Shown here: in pieces, positions 11,304 through 22,648 of the stretch
How positions within the stretch are numbered: the first letter of the stretch is position 1
Layout: each line of letters starts with the position of its first letter
Assembly (NCBI GenBank): GCA_028015205.1
Contig: CM051517.1
Span: 47,565,135-47,629,134 of the forward strand
Length of the DNA: 64,000 bases
Direction: 5' to 3'
Source of the DNA: Mytilisepta virgata
Lineage: Eukaryota > Mollusca > Bivalvia > Mytilida > Mytilidae
Notes under the pieces: generated by a model
The model's database searches: none
Told to the model about the DNA's origin: nothing
The model's input: the letters and a program-made list of their open reading frames with translations, nothing else
Translations under genes and position numbers: made by a program

Positions 11304-14300
11304 TAATTATCATTTTCTTCTTCCCATTCTCGTCTTATTTCACCCGACAGATAGGATTTTAAACATTCTATCGAATACTTCAATAGATCTTCTTGGTAGT
11401 TAGCATTTCTAAAAACAAAACAGAAATTCATATTATTTGATGTTTATTATTATCCTACTATGGTAAAACATTGTCTGACAAAAAGTATGTTCAATTCTAT
11501 CTTATACCAACTCAAAATATAAAAACTACTTAGAATATATTGTTGCAAAGTGTTCTCATTATTACTCAGTTTTACAAATTTACCAGTTCTGTCTGAAAAG
11601 TGATCACTCGTATATTCTGGTTGTTATAGGAGTTTGTGTTTTTCATTGTTTTTAGCTCACCTGCCCCAAAGGGCCAAGTCAGCTTTTGTCATCACTTGGT
11701 GTCCGTCGTCTATCCCTCCGTCCGTCCGTCCGTCTATAAACTTTTATATTTTGATCTTCGCCTCTGAAACCCCTAGGCCAAATAAACCGAAACTTGGTGT
11801 GAAGCATCTATGGAAGGACCTTTATAAAATCTGCATATTTCTTTCCGGTCGGACAACTAATATGGCCGCAATGATGAATTCTTATTTCTGATTGGTCAAA
11901 ATTTCAAAAATATTCTCCTCTGAAACCGCAAAGCCAACTGAACTGTAACTTGGTATGAAGCATCTATGGAAGGACCTTTATAGAGTTTGGATATTTCGTC
12001 CCGGTCGGACAACTAACATGGCCGCCATAATGAATTCTTATTTCTAATTGGACAAATTTTAAAAATCTTCTCCTCTGAAACCCCTAAGCAAAATGAGCTG
12101 TAACTTGGTATGAAGCATATGTGGAAGGACCTTCATAAAGTTTAGATATTTCGTCCCGGTCAGACAGCTGATATGGTAGCTATGATGAATTCTTATTTTT
12201 GATTGGTCAAAATTTCAAAAATCTCCTCCTCTGAAACCATATAGCCAAATTAACTGATACTTGGTATGAAACATTTATGGAAGGTCCATTACAATTTTCG
12301 CTTGAAATTAAATGGATTGATTATGGGACTGTCAGGTGAGCTATACAGGCTCAATTCCCTTGAGCCTCTTGTTTAGTTTTCAGTGTTTATTTGTCGTGCT
12401 TGTGGGTGTTAATTTGTCTTCCGGGTTTGTCTGTCTAATGGATGGAGTTTTTTTGTGTGCTCCTTAGGTACATTTGTCCTCCTCATTCAATTGTCATTGT
12501 AATCATATCATTACAATTCAAAGTCACATATTTCAAAGAGATTGTTTGGGTAAGATATCTTTTGACAGAAAGGAAGTCAAAATGGTGCAGCCATATGGCT
12601 AGAAATAAACGAGTAATAAAATTAACACAAGTTTCATATCAATGGTGGTATTTCTTCTATATGAATTTTCACTTGTTCTAAGTTGTTCACCCTGTGTTGT
12701 TTCTGTAATTTTGGTGTTTTATGGTGGGGTACACGTTGCTAATTTTTTTTAGGTTTTTGAGTTGTGTTTGTGTCTGTTGTTTGCTCCTTAGGTACATTTG
12801 TCCTCCTCATTCAATTGTCATTGTAATCATATCATTACAATTCAAAGTCACATATTTTAAAGAGATTGTTTGGGTAAGATATCTTTTGACAGAAAGGAAT
12901 TCAATCTGGTGCAGCCATATGGCTAGAAATAAACGAGTTATAAAATTAACATACAGTTTCAAATCAATGATGGTATTTGTTCTATATGAATTTTTCACTT
13001 GTTCTAAGTTGTTCACTCTGTGTTGTTTCTGTACTTTTGGTGTTTTATGGTGGGGTACACGTTGCTAATTTTTTTTAGGTTTTTGAGTTGTGTTTGTGTC
13101 TGTTGTTTGTTTGTTCTCGTCCTTCCTTATTTCGGTTTTGTCTATTTCTCTGGATTTATGATTGATGGATAGCCTAATAGTGCCTGTATATCATACCGAG
13201 CATCTGAGTGAGTATTTTTAGCTTTACAGTCCTCAAAGTAAACGTCTCTAATTCCTTTAAATTCTGGATTTATTGCTGCATTGATAGACGTTTCTGCTCC
13301 TTCAGCAGGTGTCTTTAAAATACCTGAGAAAAAGATTCTTACACTTGAACAGACAAATAAAAAAAGAAACAGAAATACACGTTGCCAAATTCGATACAAA
13401 AGCCGTCTGTGCTATGGTGTAAGCAATTGATCATTGTTAAAAGCCATATGTACATATTATCAGGTTTTCTGCAAACGTATATCGTAAAATATCAGCCGCG
13501 AGACACAATCTGAAGCTTTTTCGGCGAGTGAGCGGCTTATATTTTACAATATTTATTTGAAGAAAACTTGATGATAAATTTATCGTATTGTTAACCAGCA
13601 ATCTTAATGGAATTTCTTACTTTCAATGGCCATCCGCCTATAACCGGATGTTTTCCTGATATATTCGGGTCACCGTTGGGTCAAACATTATGACGTTGCT
13701 GATATATTCGGGTCAGCTGATATTAGGGTCGGGTCAACTCTTTACGACGTCACAGTGCCGAAATACGGGAAATTCTGAAGGCCTCAGCAGGTCGATATAG
13801 CCATAGGGAAATACGATAAACATGTATACATACCGATTAATGATACTGAACAGTTCAGAGGTCACTACAGTATGAAACATCTACATGACTGAGAATACTT
13901 TTTTCGATCAGGTAAGCATCCTTCGCATGTGTCATCGCCCACCCTTCTTTTTTCAAATAGTTATTATTAGTTTTGTCCTTCAGCAAAACACTCAACCATA
14001 TGTAAAATAGCTTTTCTTCAATTTGTCAATATGTTAATATATTTTGTATATGTATGCTCTTTTCTCTATATTTACTTATATGATTTTACAAATTGTTACT
14101 CATATTCTTTGGAAGAGGACTTCATAAGTTGGAAAAACTTGTGTCCAATCCATTTTGTTTATTACAAATAAAATTATTATTAATCAAGCATCTACAAAGT
14201 TACCATATAAAATATTCGCAAATTTCAAATATACCTTTTGCCAGGTTCATTGATCGTGTTAACCATTTCAAGTCCTGAAATCCCCTAGATATATCTGTAT

Positions 14301-17300
14301 AGACGACGCCTGGATGTAACGACAAAACAGTAACATTGCTGTCACGAAGACGTCGATTCATGTAGAACATTTGCATTACCTGTATTTAATGTCAGAAAAT
14401 AAGCAAGAATAAAAAAAAACAAAATCAAACTACATCATTTACAGGAAAGCTTTATGTATGGCAAGCCGTTTTACTATTTATTCTAACTTCAAGATATCTA
14501 ATAAAGTTTATAAGATATCTCATATAGTTTATAAGATATCTTATATAGTTTATAAGATATCTCATATAATTTTCTTTATAAGATATCTTATATATTATAT
14601 AAGATATCTTATAAACTATATGAGATATCTTATAAACTATATAAGATATCTTATAAATTATATGAGATATCTTATAAAGTATATAAGATATCTTATATAA
14701 AAAATATTTATAAGATATCTTATAAACTTTATAAGATATCTTATATACTTTATGAGATATCTTATATACTTTATAAGATATCTTATAAACTTTAGAAGAT
14801 ATCTTATAAAGTATATAAGATATCTTATAAAGTTTATAAGATATCTTATAAAAACTAGATTATATAAGATATCTTATATGTTATATGAGATATCTTATAT
14901 ATTATATGAGATAACTTATATATTATATGAGATATCTTATATATTATATGAGATATCTTGAAGTAGGAATAAATAGTAAAACGGCTTGCCATATTTATGG
15001 CACATTTTTTTTACTATAAGGACTTAACTTGAAAGGGTACATGATTTCATATACAACTAAAAACCTACATTTTTCATATTTTATGCATTACAATTTCAAA
15101 TCCATAAGAAAATCACGCGATAATGATTAATTTTAAGCTTTAATTGTTTCTTCTGGGGAGGTACGACTATTGGTTACTTAATAATAACACAGAGAGTAGA
15201 ACGAAGAAACACTAAAATTTAATTCTTTTGTTTTTCTCTTGTTCTCAGTTTTATAGTGTGTACATTTCGTTTCGGCTGCTAGAAGAAAACCATCGGAGCA
15301 AATACATTGTGTTAACAAAATGTTATCGTTTTTACCTGGTACAATTTAGAATTTCCATAATATTTAAACCTAGGGAAGTTATCTTCAGTATAACGCTTTG
15401 CTGTAATGTTGTCTACAGAAAACGGTGTGGTATGATACCTGTGACCAGTACTACTAACTAACACGATTCTATTGTCTTCGCCAGACTGTTTCATTACTGG
15501 GAGAAGTTCCAGTGCCATGAGAAGTTGGCTGAGGTAATTTACCTGAAAACACACTAATTACATAGAAAAACTGAACTCAGAACCATCGTTAATTGTAACA
15601 GTTAAAACGAATATTCTTATATTTGAACTACCCACAGGCACTTGTTATTTATATATCCTGCAAGAAAATAAAAGATATCAAATTTCGTGTGTACGGGTAT
15701 CGTTTCTGTACTGAATTTCCTAGGGTTTGCTTATAATTCAAATGTCCTAAAAACAAATATGAAACCTTTAAGAATGATCGGTGGTCTAATACGAAATAAA
15801 TAGGACTTGAAATAGGTGTTTTAGTTTGAGAGAACATATGAATAGTAAACAAGTAAGCAAAAAAAATATAGATTCATGTGCTCATTTTAGAGCTATAAGG
15901 CCTTGATAATTTGCAGGAAATGGGTTTTCTCTGGATTTTTCATTGTCTTTGCATTGACAACTTCGGTCTCTCAAAGATGTATGAAAAAATAAAAAGGATT
16001 TCATAAAATTTTTTCAAATACCATTTAAGGTATATATGATTGAATTATAAAAGAAAAAGTGGGGGTTCATGGGCAAAAAATTTCATGTTTAAGAAATGGA
16101 TAAAACCAGAGGATTCCAAAAATCTGACAAAAAGACCAAAACATGACCAGCGAGCATCCATAAGAACAGAAGGACCATAAGACAGATATGAATAACCTTT
16201 GGCATGTATATATGCTACCTGATTTTGTATGTACATGTATGTAAATTCCACAAAGCGTTTCAATATAAGTTCATAATTCGGGTCACATGAAAATATCTCG
16301 TCCTGAATATGCGGGGGGATGCTGAATTATCGTGACTCTATGTACTGCAATACAGTTTCAAATTGGGACAAATTTTCAAAATCGGAAAAAAGAAAGCGCG
16401 GCTTTATCAGGCCATTATTTGAGGTAGAATGGTTGAATCGACCAATGAAAATGATCGTTCCATTTCTTATTCATCGCAAACAGTTTTGTCATATTATTGT
16501 GTCGAACATCCTTTCGCTAAGTGACGAGATCAAAAGTTCAATGTAGGATAAAAAAAACTTAATTCACATATTTTTTTCACTCTGACCCTTTATCTTGAAT
16601 TATTTATGAATGACTTACTTGGAACATCATTTCGTGTCCATCTTTACTGTATTCTGGAAAAAACAAAATGGAGATCCAGATTAGACATTAACATGAGTAA
16701 TAATTCTGACAGTGGATGTGTTTTAAGATCTATACCCAGCTTGTAAAACTACTTTTAATGAGAAATGAATGTTTGAAATAAGACTTTGCACGATATCTAC
16801 AAATATTTTATAGCAATTTTGAAGCACAAAATATATTATTTTTCGTCGTGTCACTTGTGTTTAAAACAACCATAGTGCTAAAGTGCAGACACGACCAAAC
16901 AAAACAGCATTAAAAAAAAGCCATAGGCACAAGGGGGATATTCCGTAGTTTTAAAACAGTTGCAAGAATCATTTTCATGCAGTATCGAAATACTAGCAAT
17001 TCGATAATGATATTAAAAATATTAACTTATCATAGAATGACACCCACGGTTAATCGTTTGTTTTAATTTGTCACCTACTTTTTTTCACATTTTTCCTGCA
17101 GTGAAATATACCTAAACAGGCATAATCTTTGACAATTAATCTCATGGAATTTCACACTGTTGATAACAATTTCGAAATATTTGAAAATCAAACCTAATGG
17201 AACGTACGCTATCCCTGCATTGCAAATTAAAACATTTAGTTTTTTTCCTGATGCTTTATACTGGTCGATAAATGTCTTTGTTGACTCCAATGAGCTCAGG

Positions 17301-18587
17301 TCTACTTGCATAAATTCTACCGATAAATCTTCAGTTTTACGGATCACTTCTGCGTTTTTCTGCTTTTCATTGAGAAACTCAGCTTTCATCTTTGTAATTG
17401 CCTAGAATACAAATTAAATATGTACAAATATCTGGAAATCAGTATCATTGCGCTGGTTACTACAAAAGACAAAACAGTTCTAAAAGCACAGAAAATTACG
17501 TTTTTGTGGCCAAATATCGAAATGCCATCAAGTTCTTGCGATATCTTACTTTTAAGATATTATTTTTCCTGGCCTATGCCTAAAATCAGGCGATATCGCT
17601 TTTATATATATTTTCTGATACTAATTTTGAAACACAAGATATATTTTTTCGAATTACCACTTTTCAGTTTGTGATAACAATTCTAAACAATAACCTATAA
17701 TGTTGAAAAACAGATTCAAATATCAAACTGAAAAAAAATACTGAAAATACAGGATTGTACAAAAAGTTTGAATCGCCAAATATAGATTTTCAACACTATT
17801 ACTACTTACTTCAGTAGCTCTTTGTTCTGATCTGCAAGCGATGATGACATGTGCCCCCAACATGGCTATCCATTTTGCTGTCTCGTAACCTATTCCTATA
17901 AAAATAAATCTTTCTGTTTAAAATTTAAACTACAAAGATGTGTATAGTATATCGCCAAATACTTGTAAATATGTTCTTCTTCGTTTGCAACTTTCACGAA
18001 AACTAAACGAATATCATATAGATGAATTCTAACATATTCTAATTTTAATATATAAATATCTCCCGAAACTATGATAAAGTACAATCAGAGTTGGTATCTG
18101 ATTTCACAAAATTTGACAAAACAATGAAATTTGTTGCATCCTTATCACAAAAAATACTATTTCAGTAAAGAACACAAATTTTTAAATGCAATTCCTTGGA
18201 GCAGCGAAAATTTAAAGTGTCATCTAGTCTGTTGAAATCATCGTCTGCATTTGAGCCCTATGATATATTTAAGAAATATTTATTCGTTCCATTGTTGTTA
18301 TTTTTTTTATTCATTGCACATAAATCCGGCTAATAGTTAGGTGATGTTCCGCGGCCGGACAGTCGGGCGTGCGGCTCCAAATAGCGATATAGAAACATAT
18401 TATTTCCTGTGAATCAGACAGCCTCTTGTTTTCCTTTGGCTTTTGAACCTGAAGTAAGGGTTGCAACTATGGTATCTGAGTGTATAAAGGTCAAAGTGCT
18501 GAATTACTCACCCGTATTTCCTCCAGTTACAACGACCACTGTCTCTCTACTGAGCGGAATTCTGGGAAAAGTTACTTTATTTCCCAT
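11303..18587 (-). CDS. Short-chain dehydrogenase/reductase A (retinol-dehydrogenase/WWOX-like)
   Basis: Eight exons on the minus strand: 18587-18512, 17895-17810, 17401-17194, 16653-16619, 15542-15336, 14379-14235, 13323-13197 and 11408-11303. All have GT..AG ends and the phases close, giving 329 aa. This is a classical SDR fold: cofactor motif TGGNTGIG (residues 21-28), acidic residue in VDL (about 88), NAG (115-117), Asn138, catalytic VSS Ser (about 167) and YGNSK (Tyr198-Lys202), then HPG (about 227-229). The family uses NAD(P)(H) on retinoid, steroid or other carbonyl substrates; the substrate here is unknown. No signal peptide or N-terminal membrane anchor is obvious. The C-terminal exon (DAR joined to NANYQEDLL) matches the tail of RDH11-14-like proteins. 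Reading through the exon 7 donor would give an alternative ending with stop at 13142. Its tandem paralogue lies at 22644-29889. Introns hold several mobile elements. Confidence 0.88.
11652..12374 (-). mobile_element. Pearl-type repeat, copy A (156-bp modules plus CCGT microsatellite)
   Basis: Starts AGCTCACCTGCCCC and ends with the palindromic head GAGCCTGTATAGCTCACCTG in inverse orientation. It contains a TCCGTCCGTCCG tract at about 11719-11733 and four modules whose CCTCTGAAAC motif recurs at 11761, 11917, 12072 and 12228 (155-156 bp apart). Bivalve pearl/CvE-type elements have this plan: a tetranucleotide microsatellite beside roughly 160-bp core repeats. It lies just upstream of the last exon of SDR gene A, in intron 7. 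Related copies are at 19347, 28575, 44660, 52978 and about 60355. Confidence 0.75.
12459..13106. repeat. Direct tandem duplication, 2 x 324 bp
   Basis: Two near-identical 324-bp units start at 12459 and 12783 (GCTCCTTAGGTACATTTGTC). The long ORFs here (12442-12681, 12721-13068) repeat each other's sequence and look non-coding. The units lie in intron 7 of SDR gene A. Confidence 0.85.
13448..13820. mobile_element. Dispersed element M, copy 1 (inner hairpin deleted)
   Basis: About 373 bp closely match 26097-26498: common start ATGTACATATTATCAGG, common end GGGAAATACGATAAA. It has inverted blocks (GTAAAATATCAGCCGC against GCGGCTTATATTTTAC) and two GATATATTCGGGTCA motifs. Copy 2 has an extra inner palindrome of about 35 bp that is missing here. 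The copies occupy non-equivalent introns of the two SDR genes (intron 6 of A, intron 3 of B), so they arose by separate insertions rather than with the gene duplication. Confidence 0.7.
14459..14991. mobile_element. Palindrome-satellite TIR element, copy 2 (AGATATCT array)
   Basis: The 533-bp element has about 40-bp inverted ends (TGGCAAGCCGTTTTACTATT and onward) that match at nearly every position, flanked by TA at 457-458 and 992-993 of the 14 kb block. The interior is AGATATCT with TTATAAACTATAT linkers at a 21-bp period. Because 21 is a multiple of three, the array stays open as a seven-residue repeat in several frames; those ORFs are artefacts. It lies in intron 5 of SDR gene A. Confidence 0.88.
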
Positions 18588-19346
18588 GTTCTCCAAACTT
18601 AGGTATATATTACACGGTAAGTTTTATCTGTTTTGTAAACAAATTTACAAATTTAACGTTATCTCGAGTACTAGCTAAGTATCTCGGTGAACAACGACGT
18701 GACTTTAAATTAGAACTACCCTGATAAACGGTAAATCAGTTGAAGGTATTAAAAGTGAAAGCAAGATTAGATTTGTGAAGATTTAAAAGTTTTATTTACA
18801 AATGGCCTGAAAAAATAACCTGTAAATGATATAACACTGATAAAACTACTGAGCTATCTTGTTTGTTGACTTTTAGAAAGCGTTTGATTCAGTTTGGAAA
18901 AGGGGGGGTTCAAATTAGCTCAACTTGGGGTAGGAAAGCAAATATACTGCTCTCAGATGTGGAAATCATCATTCAAACTATTTTGAGATAAACAGGGGTA
19001 AACAGGCTTCATTAGTCCCACCCTCTTTAACGTTTCCATAAATAATTTAAGTCCACTGTTCAATTCGATAGAAACTATATCCCCCAAACTTTTAGAGTCA
19101 ATTGTTGGATTTCTCTCATTTGCAGATGATCTTATTACTATATCATAAAGTAAAGATGGTTTACAAAATAGTATGGATAAATTAAGCAATTTTTGTGAAA
19201 ATTGGCAGCCCACTCTCAATACTAAGAAATCTTAAACTATTGTTAAAAAACCCCATATATGTCAATCCCCACCATTTATTATCTTTAATGGTTACAGTTT
19301 ACAAAATGTAACTGAATTTAAATTTCTGGATACAGTGATAACTAAA

Positions 19347-20624
19347 GGCTCTCAAGAGCCCGTATCGCTCACCTGGATTTAACTTTTCGCCTTGAACAGC
19401 ACTAAAAATTTAAGCGTTGCAGTCAATTTGGCTGGTTTTTCTATAGGGTTCTATGTTAAACTAAGTTCAACTGTGGCAGTGATCTTTGTTGACAGTCCAG
19501 GTCAATGGACACATTTCTAAAAGAGAACCATCTAAGGACCATTTCTGCTAAGTCTTGCTCCAACTGGCTAAGAGGTTTCAGACAAGAAGATTTTAAATGA
19601 ATTTTCCTATAGGGTCCTATATTTAACTAAGTTCAGCCATGGCGGCCATCTTGGTTGACAATCCGGGTGAACTGACACATTTCTGAGAGAGGACTATCTA
19701 AGGACCAATGCTGCCAACGTTAGTTCTAATTGGATCTGTAGTTTCAGACGAGAAGATTTTTAAGTGAATTTCCCATAGGGTCCTATGTTAACCTAAGTTC
19801 GGCTGTGGTGGCCATCTTGGTTGACAGTCCGGGTCATCGGACATATATGTATTTCTGAAGGAGAACCGCCTAAGGACCATTACTGCCAACTTTGATTCCA
19901 ATTGGCCTTGTAGTTTTATAGAAGAAGATTTTTGAAATTCATCCCCTACATTTTTCTATTTTTAGTAACAGCAGCTATGTCGGTTGGAAGTCGGGTAGGC
20001 CGGACAAATTTTGTGAAAGGGGCCACACAAGGACCAAAGTTTGGTCTCAATTGGCCTAGTGCTTTCAGAGGAGAAGATCTTAAAGGAAAGTTTATGCTGG
20101 GTGCCGTCTTTAGAGGGCAAAAACTCCTATAAGGGGTCAATAAATGATTTTGGTCATGTTGACTTATTTGTATATCTTACTTTGTTGAACATTTTTTCTG
20201 TTTACAGTTTGTCAATCTATAATGATATTCAAGACTACAAAATTTCCTTAACATTAACAATACAAGGTCAATAACCCAATAAAGGGTTGACCGATTCGTC
20301 TGAAAATTTCATGGCAGATATGATCTTGACCTAATGAACATTTTTACCCCATGACCATTTTGCTCTAAATGCTTTAGTTTTTGAGATAGAAGACAAAAAC
20401 TGCTGTTGAACCCTATATTCTATTTTTAGCCTTATCGGCCATGTTGGTTGGCAGGCGGGGTCAAGGGACATATTTTTTAAACTAGATTCCCTAATGATAC
20501 TTGTGCCCAAAGGTAGTTCCATCTGGTTAAATAGTTTCAGGGAAGAAGATTTCTGTAAAAGTTAACGGACGACGACGGTTGATGAGAATAGCTCACTGGA
20601 CCCTTTGGATCAGGTGAGCTAAAA
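19347..20624 (+). mobile_element. Pearl-type repeat, copy B, inserted in a LINE
   Basis: Begins GGCTCTCAAGAGCC..GCTCACCTGG and ends GGATCAGGTGAGCTAAA, the plus orientation of this family. It contains tandem modules with GGTCCTATGTTAA and TTGACAGTCCGGGTCA-like blocks repeated at about 19440, 19620 and 19790. It splits the LINE reading frame between FKFLDTVIT and SNGSLNYS, so it inserted after the LINE. Confidence 0.7.
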
Positions 20625-21084
20625 AGTAATGGCAGTCTTAATTACAGCCTTGAAGATCTAGCTAAGAAAGCAAAAATTTTGAAGTATAAAACATCTTCTT
20701 TGGGAAGTATCCCAATCCCAATCAATGTATCATTAAACTTATTTGATAAACTTGTTCTACCAATATTGTCATATAATTCTGAAATTTCTTTTATGAATGC
20801 TTACTTGCGATTAACAGGGCCAAAATAAGAGCTGATATGAATAATCAGGATATTGATAAATTTAATTTTATAGACAGACCAGCGGAAAAGGTCCATTTTA
20901 ATTTTTGTAAATATATTTTAGGAAAGATCTCGATAACAACGAAGTTTATTCTTGGTATTGGAAAGACTTCCCTTTGGCACCCCTTGGTTGACGGAATAAG
21001 CATAGACAAACGCGAAAGGGGTGCCAAAAGGAAGTCTTGCCTTGGTATTCATATATTTAAATATAATATATGAGGCACACCTTT

Positions 21085-22186
21085 AAAAGAGAAATTGGGG
21101 CCTCGGTGGCCGAGTGGTTTAGGTAGTTCGTCATGACTACTAATAATCACTAGCCTGTCAACGCTGAGGTTGTGAGTTCGAATCTCACCTGTGGCGAGGT
21201 GTGTTCGACTCCGATCTTAATTGACAAGTATTGCCAATTTTCCTACCAAAGGTCGGTGGTTTTAGTTTAGTTTAAACATATTTTATTTGCAAAGCAAAAG
21301 GGATTAGACACAAGTTATTCCAACTTATGAAGCCTTTTCCCAATATACAGTACATTAATACATTTAATTTATTTTGAGCATGCGTTACAGAATCAAAACA
21401 TGTAATTGAATTAGAAAAAAAACATATTTAAATTGAATTTGTGTGTGTGTGAGTTGTGTGGCAATCATTTGGTAATCATCGAATTAAATCAAGTCAGAAG
21501 AAATCGCTTTGACAATCTTATATACCTGAGTACGGTCCTAAATATAACGATATTTTCATCATAAGTTAACGTTGAACTCCCTTTACAAAGCAAATGCGTG
21601 TCAATATTAATATGATTTGGTAACCAATTCAGACTTTCAAAAAGCTCACGTCTGATTTCACTGTACTTTGGGCAAATAAGGAAATAGTGATTTGCATTCT
21701 CAATAGATGCTCCACAATTACAGGCAGGGTCGGTTATTATATTAACACGGAAAAAATCATTGTTCAGAAAAGAAGCAGAACATCGAATTTGTGTAAGAAT
21801 GATATTCAGCTTTCTTGGCCCATATAAATAATATTTTGGTATCACTGGTTTCCGAGATTCTCTACGAATGGCACTTTTAAATTTAGACAACGTGTTCACT
21901 TCACGAATAGAATTCTTCAAATTATTCCAATCTCTTATTGTTGATGGTAAAAAAGAATTGGTTGTAATAGATAGTCTGCAAAGTGGGACAATAAGGTCAT
22001 CTCCATTCCGTAATGGATAGTGCGTTGTACTTTGGATAGTTGGAGGAATTAAACTTGTTAAATATTCCGGAGCATTATCTCTCCGGGTACTCCGGCTTCC
22101 TCCACCAATAAAAACTGGCCGCCGCGAAATAGCCAAATGTGCTGAAAACGGCGTAAAACCCCAACTAAACAAACAAAAGAGAAATT
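21085..22186 (+). mobile_element. tRNA-derived SINE with 12-bp TSD, itself split by a LINE
   Basis: The head GGGGCCTCGGTGGCCGAGTGG (21097 onward) is a tRNA-like box A, and GAGTTCGAATCTC (about 21175) is a box B. The body runs to AAGGTCGGTGGTTTT (about 21261) and resumes at 22079 with CTCCGGGTACTCCGGCTTCC and CACCAATAAAAACTGGCCGC, a tail characteristic of a mollusc SINE family. The whole is bracketed by a perfect 12-bp duplication, AAAAGAGAAATT, at 21085-21096 and 22175-22186, which proves one insertion event. It is not a functional tRNA gene: the anticodon arm does not pair well and the sequence continues into the SINE body. Confidence 0.88.
21261..22078 (-). mobile_element. 5'-truncated LINE fragment (RT C-terminus) inserted in the SINE
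   Basis: The minus-strand ORF (21489-22172) encodes about 190 LINE-like residues after a SINE-derived start. It includes FLPSTIRDWNNL and RKLNIILTQIRCSASFLN. A C-terminal zinc knuckle CNCG..ENANHYFLIC (C-x1-C-x8-H-x4-C) follows, typical of non-LTR retrotransposon RT tails. A 3' UTR with AATAAA and an AAACTAAACTAAA tail abuts the left SINE half. The first 35 or so residues of the ORF are antisense SINE tail, not LINE. Confidence 0.8.
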
Positions 22187-22642
22187 ATCAAATGTTATGA
22201 CAATAAAAGAAGTTAATAGTCTAAAATCTATAGTAAAAGAGGAAACAAAAGATCATTATAAAAAAATAATTATCAGGATAAAATTGGTGGTTTTAACGAG
22301 AATAATGAATTGTATTTGTATAAAAAAAAGTCAAACAGAATGCTAGCTTGAGTCAGGTCGGAATACCCAAAGGAAACGTACATCTGATCCACAAAATGTA
22401 TAAATTGCAATCTTGTTCTGAGACGAATGAATGCATGGTAAAATTCAACATTAAAGATTCTTCTTTATTAAATTGTAACACAACTTTCTGCCTTTTATTT
22501 TTTAATGATTTAAAAAATACACCATACACAGACTAAAACTACCACCATTTCGGCTGAAACTGGATACATGTGCATGCGATTCTAGAACTCCATAAGAGAC
22601 CATAAGATTATCTGGAATTTTTTTTCACATTTCCTCTATATT

Positions 22643-22648
22643 TTTATT
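22643..22648 (-). terminator. Poly(A) signal overlapping the SDR gene B stop
   Basis: AATAAA on the minus strand coincides with the end of the last coding exon (TGG AAA TAA AAA), as in SDR gene A. Confidence 0.55.

Larger units (their letters stand above)
18740..22345 (+). pseudogene. Decayed LINE reverse-transcriptase, interrupted twice
   Basis: LINE RT text survives in three blocks: about 18740-19346, 20625-21084 and 22187-22345. The first carries the VDF-KAFDSVW motif with a TAG stop inside it (18862-18897), then the catalytic FADD at 19118-19129, then FKFLDTVIT. After the pearl-type insertion the frame resumes as SNGSLNYSLEDLAKKAKILK and a PILSYN..E-like segment, then VHFNFCKYILG. The last block follows the SINE. 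Stops and frame changes are frequent, so it is dead. This order is that of non-LTR retrotransposon RTs of the Jockey/CR1 broad group; I cannot name the clade. Confidence 0.7.

Noticed and set aside
11634..11891. 85-codon ORF with a PSVRPSINF-type stretch
   Set aside because: Frame through the CCGT microsatellite and module 1 of a pearl-type repeat.
14458..14961. ORFs coding YLINYMR / YEISYIL repeats
   Set aside because: Same artefact from the AGATATCT array of palindrome-satellite copy 2.
15228..15461. Plus-strand ORF over SDR gene A exon 5
   Set aside because: Antisense to a well-supported SDR exon.
21097..21200. A genuine tRNA gene
   Set aside because: Boxes A and B are present, but the sequence continues into a SINE body and is bracketed by a 12-bp target-site duplication; no proper cloverleaf.
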